From positions 1-64,000 of the forward strand of contig JAACJK010000060.1 of the NCBI GenBank assembly GCA_013368325.1: a stretch of DNA of 64,000 bases, in the 5' to 3' direction. Positions 44,601-55,311 of the stretch are shown piece by piece (the first letter of the stretch is position 1; every line of letters starts with the position of its first letter). A program made the translations under genes and the position numbers. A model generated the notes under the pieces. It was not told the DNA's origin. It worked only from the letters and a program-made list of their open reading frames with translations, and did no database searches. This DNA comes from Ephemerocybe angulata. Its lineage: Eukaryota > Basidiomycota > Agaricomycetes > Agaricales > Psathyrellaceae.

Positions 44601-45827
44601 GCAGCTTTACGACGGAGGCCGGACAACACATTCCACATTTAAGGTAGTATGCTTCACTCCGTTATAGTGACATCACAATTCTGACATATCACGTACCGTA
44701 GGTGCCAGTCAACGAGAGGAACGAGATGCTTGAAACACCAATATCACCCAATGATGCGCGAGCAGAGGTCATCGATGAGGCTTCACTCATTGTGTGGGAT
44801 GAGGCTCCAATGGCCAATCGCGCTGTGCTCAGTTGTGTTAATGACGTGCTGTGCAACGTCTCAAGAACTAACACCCCTTTTGGTGGCAAGGCCGTTGTCC
44901 TACTGGGTGATTTCCGACAAACTTGCCCAGTCATTCGAGGTGGCTCTCGCGCTCAAGTGGTGTCGGCTTCAATCAAATCATCCCCACTGTAGTCTGTGGA
45001 CAGACTTCTTCACGCATGCCCTTATTCGTCCAATCCGCAATGCCGCCGATCCTGAGTTCGCCCACTTTGTGAACACAATAGGGAATGGTGGGGGCCCGAA
45101 TATTCCTCTTGACGGCTTAACTATTGTCCACACCACTGAAGAAGTTGTTGACTTCGTCTTTCCACCCGACATTCTCGACAAGCCGCACACATGTGCTCTA
45201 CGAGCAATTCTCGCACCTACAAACCGACAAGCCGACGCCTACAATGCCATCGTCCTCGAAAGACTCCATTCACAGTCACAAACCTACTACGCAGCGGACA
45301 GCCTCAAGGAGGTCGATGACACTGACCTCCCTCCACCTGAAGGTGTTCTCGACTATGTGCGTCGCTATACGCCCCCAGGTATACCTCCACATTCCGTCAC
45401 TATTGCTGTTGGGAGCGTGTGCCGCCTTTTGCGGAACTTCTCCATCGATCGCGGCTTAGTCAAGAATGTCAGGGTCGTGGTCAAGGCAATCGGGACACGC
45501 ATAATAACCGTTCGGCTCCTCGGAAATGGTGGAGGTGTGGAGGAAGATATCCTGATCCCACGGATAATTTTCGAGACTGAGTTGCAGTCGGGTCATACAC
45601 TGTGCAGGCGCCAGTTCCCATTGGCACCCGCATATGCAACAACTTTCAACAGTTGCCAAGGTCTGACTCTCGACCGAGTGGGTGTCGACCTCACCAAGCC
45701 CGTCTTCTCACATGGTCAACTTTACACTGCTATGTCCCGGATACGGCATCGTGACCATGCAATCTTCCGTCTGCAAGAAGGCGAGACTTCCACTACCAAT
45801 GTTACCTACCATGAGATTCTCTCTTAG
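41636..45827 (+). pseudogene. Helitron Rep-Pif1 helicase with one frameshift
   Basis: Rolling-circle transposase of a Helitron. Exons 41636-43379, 43436-44643 and 44702-45827. N-terminal zinc finger (RCRFCQVILL, then GFCCGPNG); HUH nuclease motif GLPHVHILI (near 449); the two tyrosines in QYLFKYI (574 and 578), spaced as in active Helitron Rep; Pif1/RecD-like helicase with Walker A DGAAGTGKTT (about 935), Walker B VIDEASLIVWDE, and later TFNSCQGLTLD and YTAMSRI. All key residues are present. In exon 3, however, the frame shifts at about 44985-44995, after SASIKSSPL, where the upstream frame hits TAG (44990-44992) and the downstream frame continues with SLWTDFF. Splicing the site out would delete conserved residues, so this is a real frameshift or a sequencing error. 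Confidence 0.92.
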
Positions 45828-46917
45828 GATTATTGTACCAAATGCTATTGTTTGTTTATTGTGGCAGCATGGACCAGTGTTGGACCTCCTATCTTTTATA
45901 ACAAGCATTTTCGCTCCATCTATTACTGCACGGCCTTTTCCCTGTGTTTGCACTGCTCCACTTTGCTTCTCATGCCTTCCCCTTCTTTACGGACTGTCTA
46001 TATGCCTTTGGGCGGCAGTTTCGACAGCCATCGCACCCCGAACAACTCGCGCACCATTCTCTTACCTCCAAAAGTTCACTCTGTTTTCGTCGCCATTGTT
46101 CCTTCCACTTGGCTCTTTACCCAATGGATGCTATGGTGCAGACTGGCAGATGTTATTACAGTGTGTTTTTCCTTCCATTTTTTTCATAATCAACGGTCGT
46201 TGACTTCATACCTAGCCCCACCGTTCTTTTTATCAGGTTTTCGCATCGCCCGCTGCCACACGTCATGTCATAAACGCTGTGTCGCTTTGCATGTGGCTGC
46301 CTAAGCATGTGCTCCCCCCGCTTCCCCGTCGGTACTCCCACACGGAATATGCAGTTTCTCTGTATGTTTCATGCAAACAGCCCCTTCACTCCCTCACTCT
46401 CGCGCACGTCGTTCTAAAATTCCTCGCCGACCAATACCATCGAGCCAATGCCGACTTTCCATCTCTCATTGCAGCATCATTTGCCTATCACAGAGACGGT
46501 GTCAGCGCCCTGCTTCTCTTCGATTCCGAGCTTGAATCCGCCTATCGTCGTGCACACGATGATTCATTCTCCCTTCACTCTACCAATATCTCCTTTCGCG
46601 GCTTCCCCGTCTCTTTCTCACATGCAAGCGGCCTCGCACTCTTCAATCGAGCTGCATTGAGGCGGGCATTTCTCTTTGCACGGTGCGTCATTGCTTGGAC
46701 CTCTCACGCCGGTGCCTTGCCCTCACAACTAATGCGACTGCTTTATTGTAGTGATTGTGTTTTCGACTGCGCATACAATTAGCTGCGCATACAATTAGAA
46801 TGGTCAATGCTGCATCATGAATTATTTCTCGCATTTTCTGCCTTTTATTTTATGATTACTGTACCCTTCGTTTTCCACCTATATAAGTGCTTGCATTAGA
46901 CAAACCTTCCGCTCAGC
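45828..46917 (+). other. AT/pyrimidine-rich region with one unassigned frame
   Basis: An open frame at 46279-46782 (168 codons) contains YHRANADFPSLIAASFAYHR and ends near a direct repeat of CTGCGCATACAATTAG at 46769-46799. No family recognised. It may be Helitron 3' cargo or chance. Confidence 0.3.
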
Positions 46918-47160
46918 ATGCCTCAATACGTCACAGTTTCCTCCAGCATTGCTGCACGGACAAATTCTCCTGTCCCATTCATCATGATTGAATACCAATT
47001 CCGTGGTTTACCACACATCCACATTCAAATCCTATGGCACATATACTGTCTCAAATATGTCGATGAAATCAAGTGTTTTTTGTACACGTTTGAGTCGTTT
47101 TGCCAAACTATTCCTACACGTACGCCCCAATCAGTAAGATTGATTTACGCCCACCTTCAT
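46918..47160 (+). pseudogene. Relic of a second Helitron Rep (HUH region)
   Basis: Encodes PVPFIMIEYQFRGLPHIHIQ, which aligns with PIYIIQCIEFQKRGLPHVHI of the helicase at 41636, including the HUH motif (HIHI). The frame breaks soon after. It differs enough from the nearby element to be from another Helitron. Confidence 0.7.
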
Positions 47161-47267
47161 TCTGAGTCAATTATGCATGCCCCCATTTTCAGGAATTTTC
47201 ACACATGTTCATAGAGTAGTAACATTATCATACAGGATACAGGTTTGCGAAAATCGCGATAACTCGG

Positions 47268-47287
47268 ACACACACACACACACACAC
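47268..47287. repeat. (AC)10 microsatellite
   Basis: Uninterrupted AC dinucleotide run. Confidence 0.9.
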
Positions 47288-48647
47288 CTTGTGGGGAGCT
47301 GTAATATTGTACATTTTTGGCTGTCGGGCTATGCCATCGTATCGCGTCGAGCTGTCCTGAGTGTTCGTTGATTGGTTTCTGCTGGCCCCTGATTTTCCTG
47401 AATCCCATCCTCCATTCTCATTCTGCCAGAGCTCGTTCAGAGGGTCTCGCCCACTGTCTACCCACTTGGAACTCCAGATATATGGAGACCTCAGACGGCC
47501 CATTTTCTGTCCTCAACCCATACGCAAACCTCACGGGCACCGAAGCAGACGACTCCAAGATAACGAACGTCGAGCAGGTCTTGGACTTGAGCCAGTCTAC
47601 GCTGCTGGAGACTTTATGGGCTTCTTGAAGAGGGTAGCAGCGTAGATAGAGGCGAACTGGTCCGCAAGATAGTAGCTGCTGCGATTCACAATGTGAATCA
47701 TGTATGGGTGGGTGTGGGGCATACACGGTCAGTGAGATAAATTTTTCTTGCTAATAGTACGTGTAGTTCCAAAAGCTAGGCATACGATATCAGCGCTTAC
47801 CTTGATAGCCAAGCATTCCAATGGGAACGACCTCTTCGGAAATCTGTCCAGGACTGCCCGAGTTCGTATCGCATATTTCGCTTTGGCCTTAGGCGAACCT
47901 GGCCGGAGATATCTCTTGGATATCTTGTCAAATGAAAGCAAACAAGCGCCCGCAGCGCCTTTTGGGAAACCTCCCAACACTTCACAGTGATTGCTTTGAT
48001 GTTCGGTCAGAATCCGTGCAGAGGAGTAGAGAATAAACCAGCCCGTACCAGGAACATCCTAAGAGGCTATCAGCTCACCACCCCGTTGCATGCAGAGTCC
48101 AGACTAGCTCGACCCCACCTCTCTGCCCTTTACGAGACACTGGCCCACGTCGCAGGCTCAACCCCTTCAACATGTGCGTGTGAGAGCAAGTATCGCACCC
48201 TAGACGTCAGCTAATATGGTATGTAATGGACATGTCTGAATATTGTGCTCGTGTTCGAGTATGTCTCATTTTATAACATGTAGCAATTTGAGCCCCGTTG
48301 AGCTGACTTGTCGAGGTGTGTGATAAACACGCGTAATAATACGTACCTGTATGAAAAATATTTATGAGACAATATATGCGCCATAAAATCCCACTATTCG
48401 TCTTGCAAGTTGCAGGTGTGTATACATTGATCATTAAAGATCTGATATAAGTCTGATACATAGTAAAATCCATCTCTTAGCGCCCGGTTCTTTGCTTGCT
48501 GCGTGTGCGCCTTAGCCAGGACACCTTCAATACCGATTACCCTTCTTTATCGGATATTCACTTTTATTGAACATAAATTTCGTGTTTAAGTCCTTAGTCT
48601 GCATAAACCAAGAACGCCGGAGCGAAGCGAGGGCGATTCTTGTTAGA
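47288..48647. other. No clear gene
   Basis: Short frames on both strands (for example 47797-47985 minus) with no recognisable motif. Confidence 0.35.
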
Positions 48648-48732
48648 TTAGATGGTGATGGTGATGGGATCACATACCGATGTAGGAGACTCAGACAGCG
48701 CCAGCGCAGCCAGAATCGACATCCAACCTTAG
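48648..48732 (+). other. Left flank of the DUF6589-RecQ insertion, homologous to 19571-19651
   Basis: Contains GATGGTGATGGGATCAC and GACAGCGCCAGCGCAGCC, the same order as the reverse complement of 19571-19651 upstream of hsp60 copy A. It ends in ATCCAACCTT (48723-48732), which recurs right of the element at 55312-55321. Confidence 0.8.
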
Positions 48733-48799
48733 TCTCCGTTGCTGACCTTACGATCACAAAATCCGATGATGAGTCGATCGGTGTGAATGTAAGGTCTGC

Positions 48800-48838
48800 A
48801 TCAATTGGTGGGCATTTGACGGGAGGGTCGCGTTCGGT
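48800..48838 (+). repeat. Left inverted repeat of the DUF6589-RecQ unit
   Basis: Starts ATCAATTGGTGGGC and ends GGGTCGCGTTCGGT; 38 of 39 positions match the reverse complement of 55265-55303. Confidence 0.88.
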
Positions 48839-49016
48839 CATCTCGGCGAAATCCATCAAAAATCGCTGGCGTTTTGGCCCAGTCATGTGACAGTAAATAT
48901 ATTCGGAATTACGAGACATTTATTCGCCGAATTAAGTAGCTTCCGCTCGATGTCTCGATTATGACCCCAAGTACACTACGAATTGAAACGAAAATTGTAC
49001 TAGCATCTCAGCCATC

Positions 49017-52000
49017 ATGTCGACACCCCAAAGAACATACTCTACTCCCCTGCAACCCTCCAGCTCCGGCTCTAGGACCTTGTTTAATCCTGGTTCCACC
49101 CCGGGCTGGGCACCCTTCGCCGAATATGACCTGCCTTCTGAGGCTTCATCACCGTGGAATCCTCCTCCACCCCCAATTCCACTTAGAACATCATCTGGCA
49201 CCATACTCCCTACCCCAAGGTCTCGTCAGATCCCAGACACACCAACCAAACGGGCAAAACCACTTACCGAGTTAGAGAAAGTCGAGTCTGTGCTCAAATG
49301 GATGAGCTCGAAGCGGCTTTCGCTTTCGAGGTTCCTTTATATCCTTTTTCGAGCTGAAAAGGAAGATAGTGACCGTCAAACCGAACCTCCGAGTAATCCC
49401 AGCGCAGATGATGAACCAGAGCCGGTGCCGGTTGACCCAGCTAACCCAACATTCCGGGCCCCCAAGAAGGCCAACCGAGTGTCTCGTAGTGCGACACACA
49501 ACTCGATGTTGACCGCGCTGATCCAAGGAGGTTCAACCCCGCACCTCGGGGTCATCATGAACGAACTGTGGAAGAGCTCGTTAGTAATAGGTCACGGTAA
49601 GAACGACGAAACCGCTGAGGGAGACGAATGGTTTGTCGATCGAGTTCCCCTTTCGCAAGTCCGCCACGCTCGCCCCGCACTCGCCACTTGGTCGTCGAAG
49701 CTGGTTGAGGGGCTTGTCCAGAAAGAGGGCACGGCAATGGTGCATAGGGACAACGGGCTGCATCTTCGAGCGCAGGTGAAAGCTGGTGGAAAGGGGAGCC
49801 GCATAGAGGAGTTGGTGAGTTGGGAGGACATTGACGGGTTCCGGTTTGCGCGTGTCGAGGAAATCGCAGCCAAGCATGCACCAATTATGTCGCGAGTCGT
49901 TGCGTGCTATACTCGCGACCCCAAGTCGGGAAATCGCTCTCGCATTGTTGCTGTACGCCCACACAGGCCAAAGGATCTGGTAAGCCTTAGCGTTCTTAAG
50001 CATGGACCTATTCATAATCAATTCAAAGGTGTGCACAAACGTACTGATGTCACTCACATTTTCTCGCTCAAACCGAGCCAATCTCTTCCCGATGTGCCGA
50101 GGCATCTGGATGTTTGCAACATTGGCCTCGAAAACAATGTTCCGTGTTGAGAGCCGTATGGCTCTCACTGTCACAAGTGGTACTGTTCACCGAGCGTTAA
50201 TATCGATGTCCACTCAGACCAAAGCAAGGCTGGCGGAGTTGCAGCGTGGAGCCGGAAACCACGTCTGGGTTGTCAGTGATAATGTACAGGCATATGCAAA
50301 GAAAAGGACTCACCTGATAGGCCTGGAGAGTGGAATGCTGACTGGTATGGCAGCAACTGCGGTCGAGATGGAGGACGTTCACCCTAATGCGTTTGACCTC
50401 AACACCCTGCTCAACCGACAGGCCTCTAGTGGCCGAGCGTCGCTAACAACTGAAATGATCCTCAATGACATCGACGGTACTCACCTGGAGAACGTGGCGA
50501 CGTTCCAGTTCCTCCAAACCCTCATCAATTTCGCTCCGGGCCTATCTCATTACAGAGAATCATTAAAGCAGTTTGTCGACGACCGTTTGCGCAAGACGGT
50601 GCGCCCCAAAGACTTCCGTTCAAAGGTACAACCTCTGGGAACGAACAGCAGTAATGAGATGCTGGTGCAGGAGTTGAAGGACGCAATATTTGACTTTGGA
50701 AAGCAAGCAGGGATTACGGAGGAGACTCAAGACGGCCAGTGTTGGCCTTTCTCAGGGGACGGGAAAACATTTGATATGTTCCTGAGGATCCGCAAGTTTC
50801 TCTCGCCCGAATCGAGCAACTACACTTCGCTCAGGTGGCTCGTGCCGGTCCTGGAGATATGGCACACTAAATGGACAAACTTGAGCAGTGTTGTCCGAGG
50901 ACACTATGGAGACCTCACTGATTCATCCTCGCTTTCAAGCCAGGCAAAGGTCGCGAACTGTCCAACATTCCCTAATCTCAAAAAGGTCGACTTTTACGAT
51001 GGCCAGCACACAGCCAACCTAGTGCTTGATGCGAATATTCTCACCTGTTGGGAGTGAGTACGACCACGCCATTTGAAAGAGATGAAGGACCCACTATTTA
51101 CATTGCATTTGAAGGCAGCACTACAACACGACAGACCTTGTCCAGCACTTCACCGTTACCGATGAAGGCAACAGTGCAAGCTCGAACGTACCCGTCGCCA
51201 ACACAGCCGCCGTTCCCACCAATTCTGAAGGCATAGAAATTCCATCATTTGCTGAGCTCGTCTCTGCTGCTGAGCTGCTCAGCAAACGGCACACTTCTAC
51301 ACAAGGTTTTCGGTTAGCTGGAACGGATCGCACACACAACCCGGTACCCAAGGGATCAGACTGGGTACCCCCGCCAGCCTCGCCGTCTAGTGTGAGATCG
51401 GGTGCTTCAAGTTCTTCGGACAGCGCGAACAGCTCTACTAATGAGTCAGACGTGAGCGCTGGTACCTCGTCGACCGGTGAAGGTATCAAAATCGACATAC
51501 CTGAAGTGACGCCATTGAAGGAGCCCGAGGCAAGCACTCAGAAGCCTGACATATCACTAGCAAATAGTACCCTCTTCATGCGGGATGCTATTTGGTGGAG
51601 AGAGGTTTGTATGGCGGTTGCTGAAGGTGATACCGAACGAGTGCTGGAAATGTTCAAGGTCAGTACGAGGGTCGACTCATCGTGATTGTGATATAGGCAC
51701 TGACCTGGAATGGAAGGTGTGGATATTCACCTTCGCCGGCAGCGGGAACCCGCTCTATGCAAGCTTTCTGCTTGAGGTGTACTGTAACTTCAAGTGGGAC
51801 TTCTCCCCGGAGATGAAGCATGCTATAGTCGTCTATTGGCTTGTCAACTTGAGTGGTGTTGCCGGGTTGTATATCGAGCTCGATCTCCTGCAGGAGCATT
51901 TCAATTTTTGGTTGGAGGAGATGGTGCAGAAGAAAGGGCAGGAGTTTGGGGATCCCTTCTACCGAGAAGTTGTTTCGATGAACATCCAACACTTCCTCCG

Positions 52001-52469
52001 CCTCAAAGATGAGATGGAGGAATCAGTCTTGCTCAAGGCTCGGACGAAGCGACACTCGGACCCTCATCTCGACAATGAGCTCAAGGCAGTCATGAAGCAT
52101 ATCCGAGACAACGAGCTGAACAAGTACAGAGAGGGGCGCACCGAAGGTTTCGCAGCAGAGGACAACTTGAAGTCTGGCGAAGACATCCTTGACAACGGCA
52201 AGTTAACCGCGTTTATAGAACGGAGCCAGGTATATTGTGAACGACTGCGGGCTCATGGCTATGGAAACGGCGAGATATCTACTCCAACGACCGACCCGAC
52301 TATCAACCTAGACGAAAATGAAGATAAGCTAAATGATGATGTTCTCGATGAGACGCCAAATGAAATTAGCCAACCTCGACTTCGAATGGCATCCGTCGAC
52401 GGGGCACTCTACGTGATGGAGTCGTTACAAGTGGACTGTGAGTTTGGGCAGGCTAATGACTGGCACTGA
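49017..52469 (+). CDS. DUF6589-domain protein, 1086 aa
   Basis: Exons 49017-50028, 50102-51053, 51115-51658 and 51717-52469; introns 73, 61 and 58 bp; joined length 3261 bp with an open frame. The first 130 residues are disordered and Ser/Pro-rich. The body matches the basidiomycete DUF6589 family: KGIWMFATLASKTM and NHVWVVSDNVQAYAKK in the middle, VWIFTFAGSGNPLYASFLLE, then the signature LVNLSGVAGLYIELDLLQEH and FNFWLEEMVQKKG. The C-terminus is acidic. The molecular function of DUF6589 is unknown to me. Its stop (52467-52469) lies within the coding end of the convergent helicase gene, and both sit inside one flanked unit, which suggests the two act together. Confidence 0.85.
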
Positions 52470-55079
52470 TGCTTACTGTTTTTCTTCTCTTCCGTGTACC
52501 AGGAGGAGTGTTTTCGCTTCCGAGGGGTCGCTTAGAAGACCCGGCAGGAGGCAAGGCGACATTGGCCGGCCCGAGTGGTCGTAATACCGGAATGCGAATT
52601 GTTAGTGGTTTCAATGGTGCTGGTGGTAGGGGCTGGAGAGGCGCAGGCGCAAGGGGACCGTTCATGGCTTCGCGTGCAGCTTTCGCACCTATGGATTTTC
52701 CTCAGCTGGTGTTTCGTGATAAGTAGCAAATACGAGCTTACGTTTTGCGCGTTCACGTTGCACTGCCGCTTTCTTGTTCTTGATGTCCTTGGCTTCTCGT
52801 ATCATTTGGCAGTACATTGCAATCAACTCAGTCAACAGAACAAACAGAGCCGCACCATGCTGTGCGAGCTGCTTCCAGCCTTTGAGGGAACTGTTCATTG
52901 CTTCGACGGTCGCAAACATCGGAAGACCAGACGAAATCTCCGAGATGGTCGTGCCTTCCCAGAACCGCTTGACGGAAGCAAACGCACCCTGGGACGTCGA
53001 CATCAAGTTCCAGCGCTCCGTCGCAAACTTCTCCAACCATAACTCAAGGTTCTTGGTCATCTTCTTCGGCAAAGTGTGAGGAAGGGAGGTGGGGGTGAGA
53101 GGGAAAGGTTTCGGCGCAGGTTTCGACGATGGCGGAATGGGCGCTGGGACTGGCGCCGCGTCTTGATGGGAAAGTAGCCCTGGCTCGCACACAGAGCATT
53201 TGACCGAACGTCCGAGCTTGTGACACGGCAGAGGAGGGTCGTCCTTCGGGCTTCCGAGCACAGAGTTCTTGACTTGCTCAAGACAGACCCCAAGCATGTG
53301 AGCGAGGATAAGGGAACGAAGGTTTGCATCGAGCTTTGGCTCGGCCGACTTTGAAGCGCGTGTCGGAGCTCGAGTAAACTTGACGAGCTTCTTGTGCAGT
53401 TCAGCCGGGTTGGAGGAGTCGTCCTTCAACTGATTGATATCGTCTTGCAAACTCGTAATGGTAGCGGTGGGTACGTATGTGATGCCGAAGGCAGTTGAGT
53501 TCGGATTCCGCCCTGCTCTCCCATTCTGCTGAACCAGGTAGACTGTCCGGGGTCCGGTTCGGTTCAGGTTCGGCCTATTTTGGCCTGAACCTGAACCTGA
53601 ACCTGAGGTTCGGTTCAGGGACCAGCCCGAACCTGAACTTTTTCAAAATTTCCTAATTCGGCCAGTTTTAAATTTTAGGTGAAAATTTTTATATATTCTG
53701 AATCGTAATTCAAAACGCTATTCGAACGCAAAAAGAACGAAGCCAAACGGATAGATACACGCTGAGAAATGGGGCCCGTCAGATTGCCCAATGACTTGAG
53801 CGCCCAATAAGCGTCCGTAAAAAAGTTCAGGTTCGGCCAAATTCTGGATTTTTTCTGAACCTGGACCTGAACCTCAGGTTCGGTTCAGGTTCGGTTCAGG
53901 TTCGGAAAGTTCCGAACTTGACCGCGGACAGTCTAGAACCAGGGCTTCGAGAGTCTCCGGGAGGCCGATGTTGATGGAATAGGCGATGTTGGGCACGTTC
54001 ATTCCCATGCCGAAGGCGACAGTAGCAGCGATGATGGTGGGCTTGGACTCGTCGGCAAAGAGCTCGAGCGTCTCCTTGTTGTACTGCGGCGATGACAAGC
54101 TTGACCAAAGCCGTACACGAGTGTGCTGTTCTGCGATGGGGTAGTGACCCCAGCCGTACACGCCAACGCGCCAAACAAGGTCCAGCGAGCCGCAGAAAAT
54201 GACGGCCTTGGTGTGCTGCTTGAAGACCCACGAGATATCGTTGAAGGAAGATGACGTTAGGGTATGTGAAAGGTTGGTGAGGATGGTGTGGATGTTGCGC
54301 CGCTGGATCGACTGGCGTATGCAGTGGTATTGGCCGGGCTTGAGGTCGAGCTCCGAGCACAGGGTCTTCAGGCCGTTGTCGGTCAGGGTTGCTGTCACGA
54401 CGGCGAGAGTGCAGTGGTCAGGGAGGCGGCGACGTAATTGAGAGACGTTCCCGTACGCTTTGCGGAAACTAAGCGACCACGGCACGAGTACATGAGCCTC
54501 GTCGATCCCGAGCATCACAAGGTTGGCTTGGAAGTCCTTGTCCCGCAGAATCTTGTCGACTTCCTTTGACGTTAAGCGCTCGGCTGAGAGGAAAACCATG
54601 GTCCATTCGCAGAGACGGATCTCTGAAAACAGGTTGCGACCCTCTTCCGCAGCCTTCGCGAGTGTCGTTGCATTGAGCGAGACGGCACGTTGACCAAATG
54701 CCCGCATTTCCTGAGCCTATAATATGATTAGTTAGTGCTTAACATCAAGCAGTACGGCACGCACATGGTTGTTCCCCAGTTCCACCAACGGCGTCACAAC
54801 CAATACAACGGGCTTCTCTGGCCATGAACCTGGCCGTATGTCGGGGCGCGGATGCTTGGCGAGATGCTGGAGGACGATGAGGATGCAGAAGAAGACGGCG
54901 GTCTTGCCCGAGGATGTTGCAGCAAGCAAGACGGTTGGAGTCTTGTTGAGGAGATTGGCGGTAGCATCGACTTGGAAAGGGTGAGGTCCGGAAGGCCACT
55001 GTGGAATATATTCGGTCAGAATGTCTTTGACGAGAGCCTTACCGGCTTCTGACGTCCACGAGAACGGTGATGGGGCCAT
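52453..55079 (-). pseudogene. RecQ-like DNA helicase, disrupted by a MITE
   Basis: Superfamily 2 DNA helicase. Exons: 55079-54765; 54716 to the MITE at 53935, resuming at 53530 to 52742; and 52688-52453. Without the MITE and one target copy the coding length would be 2121 bp, in frame (706 codons plus stop). Motifs: Walker A-like AATSSGKT, a PLVELGNNHAQEM segment (as in RecQ motif Ia), DEAH box GIDEAHV, VTATLT (motif III), and motif VI QQNGRAGR. A Cys cluster (CHKLGRSVKCSVC) lies in the C-terminal part, and a basic KRRK near the end may be a nuclear signal. The MITE separates motif VI from the rest and introduces a stop, so this copy should be inactive. It is the only helicase in the unit and probably served its replication or mobility. 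Confidence 0.85.
53539..53935. mobile_element. hAT-like MITE, 397 bp
   Basis: Terminal inverted repeats TAGACTGTCCG, flanked by a perfect 8-bp duplication GAACCAGG (53531-53538 and 53936-53943). Both ends are rich in GGTTCGGTTCAGG-type subterminal repeats. No coding capacity. The 8-bp duplication and subterminal arrays fit non-autonomous hAT elements. Confidence 0.88.
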
Positions 55080-55264
55080 GGTAGAAGAGAAACCGATTGA
55101 TTAGGTGCTGATACCTCCATTGTGGGAGTCGTACAGCGATAAACGAAAGCAAGCGCTAAACGAACAAACGCGACGCGGCAGCCTGGGCACCAGCACGTGT
55201 GCAGTCACATGCCCTTCCAGCCCGAGTCCGACTGATGTCCGATCGGAAAATGGGCGTCGATAAC

Positions 55265-55303
55265 ACCGAACGCGACCCTCCCGTCAAAAGCCCACCAATT
55301 GAT
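55265..55303 (-). repeat. Right inverted repeat of the DUF6589-RecQ unit
   Basis: Reverse complement of 48800-48838 with one mismatch. Confidence 0.88.
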
Positions 55304-55311
55304 CTAGCCTA

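Larger units (their letters stand above)
40319..45827 (+). mobile_element. Helitron core region (ends not located)
   Basis: Contains the Rep/Pif1-helicase gene at 41636-45827 and the adjacent gene at 40319-41349. A 5' TC and 3' hairpin-CTRR terminus were not identified, so the true limits are unknown. Confidence 0.6.
48733..55311. mobile_element. DUF6589-RecQ mobile unit, 6.58 kb, apparently undescribed
   Basis: Bounded by direct repeats ATCCAACCTT at 48723-48732 and 55312-55321, consistent with a target duplication of 8-10 bp. Termini read AGTCTCC (left) and, reverse-complemented, TAGGCTAG (right). Inverted repeats of 39 bp with one mismatch lie 67 bp inside the left end (48800-48838) and 8 bp inside the right end (55265-55303). 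It carries a four-exon DUF6589 gene (plus) and a RecQ-like helicase gene (minus) converging with a 17-bp coding overlap. Copy A of the hsp60 duplication (19.57 kb) has the flanking blocks joined with nothing between them. No DDE transposase motif was recognised, so how it moves is unknown. Confidence 0.75.

Noticed and set aside
44941..44993. Intron explaining the Helitron frame change
   Set aside because: A GT-AG pair exists, but splicing it would remove the conserved GGSRAQVVSASIKSS segment of the helicase. A frameshift is the simpler reading.
46769..46799. Helitron 3' terminus at the CAATTAG direct repeat
   Set aside because: It lacks a CTRR end preceded by a hairpin; it is a simple direct duplication.
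47268..47287. (AC)n run as a regulatory element
   Set aside because: Ordinary microsatellite; nothing links it to a gene.
52453..55079. Telomere-linked RecQ helicase (TLH type)
   Set aside because: It is 52 kb from the telomere, inside a bounded unit with DUF6589. The subtelomeric genes next to the repeat array are unrelated to it.
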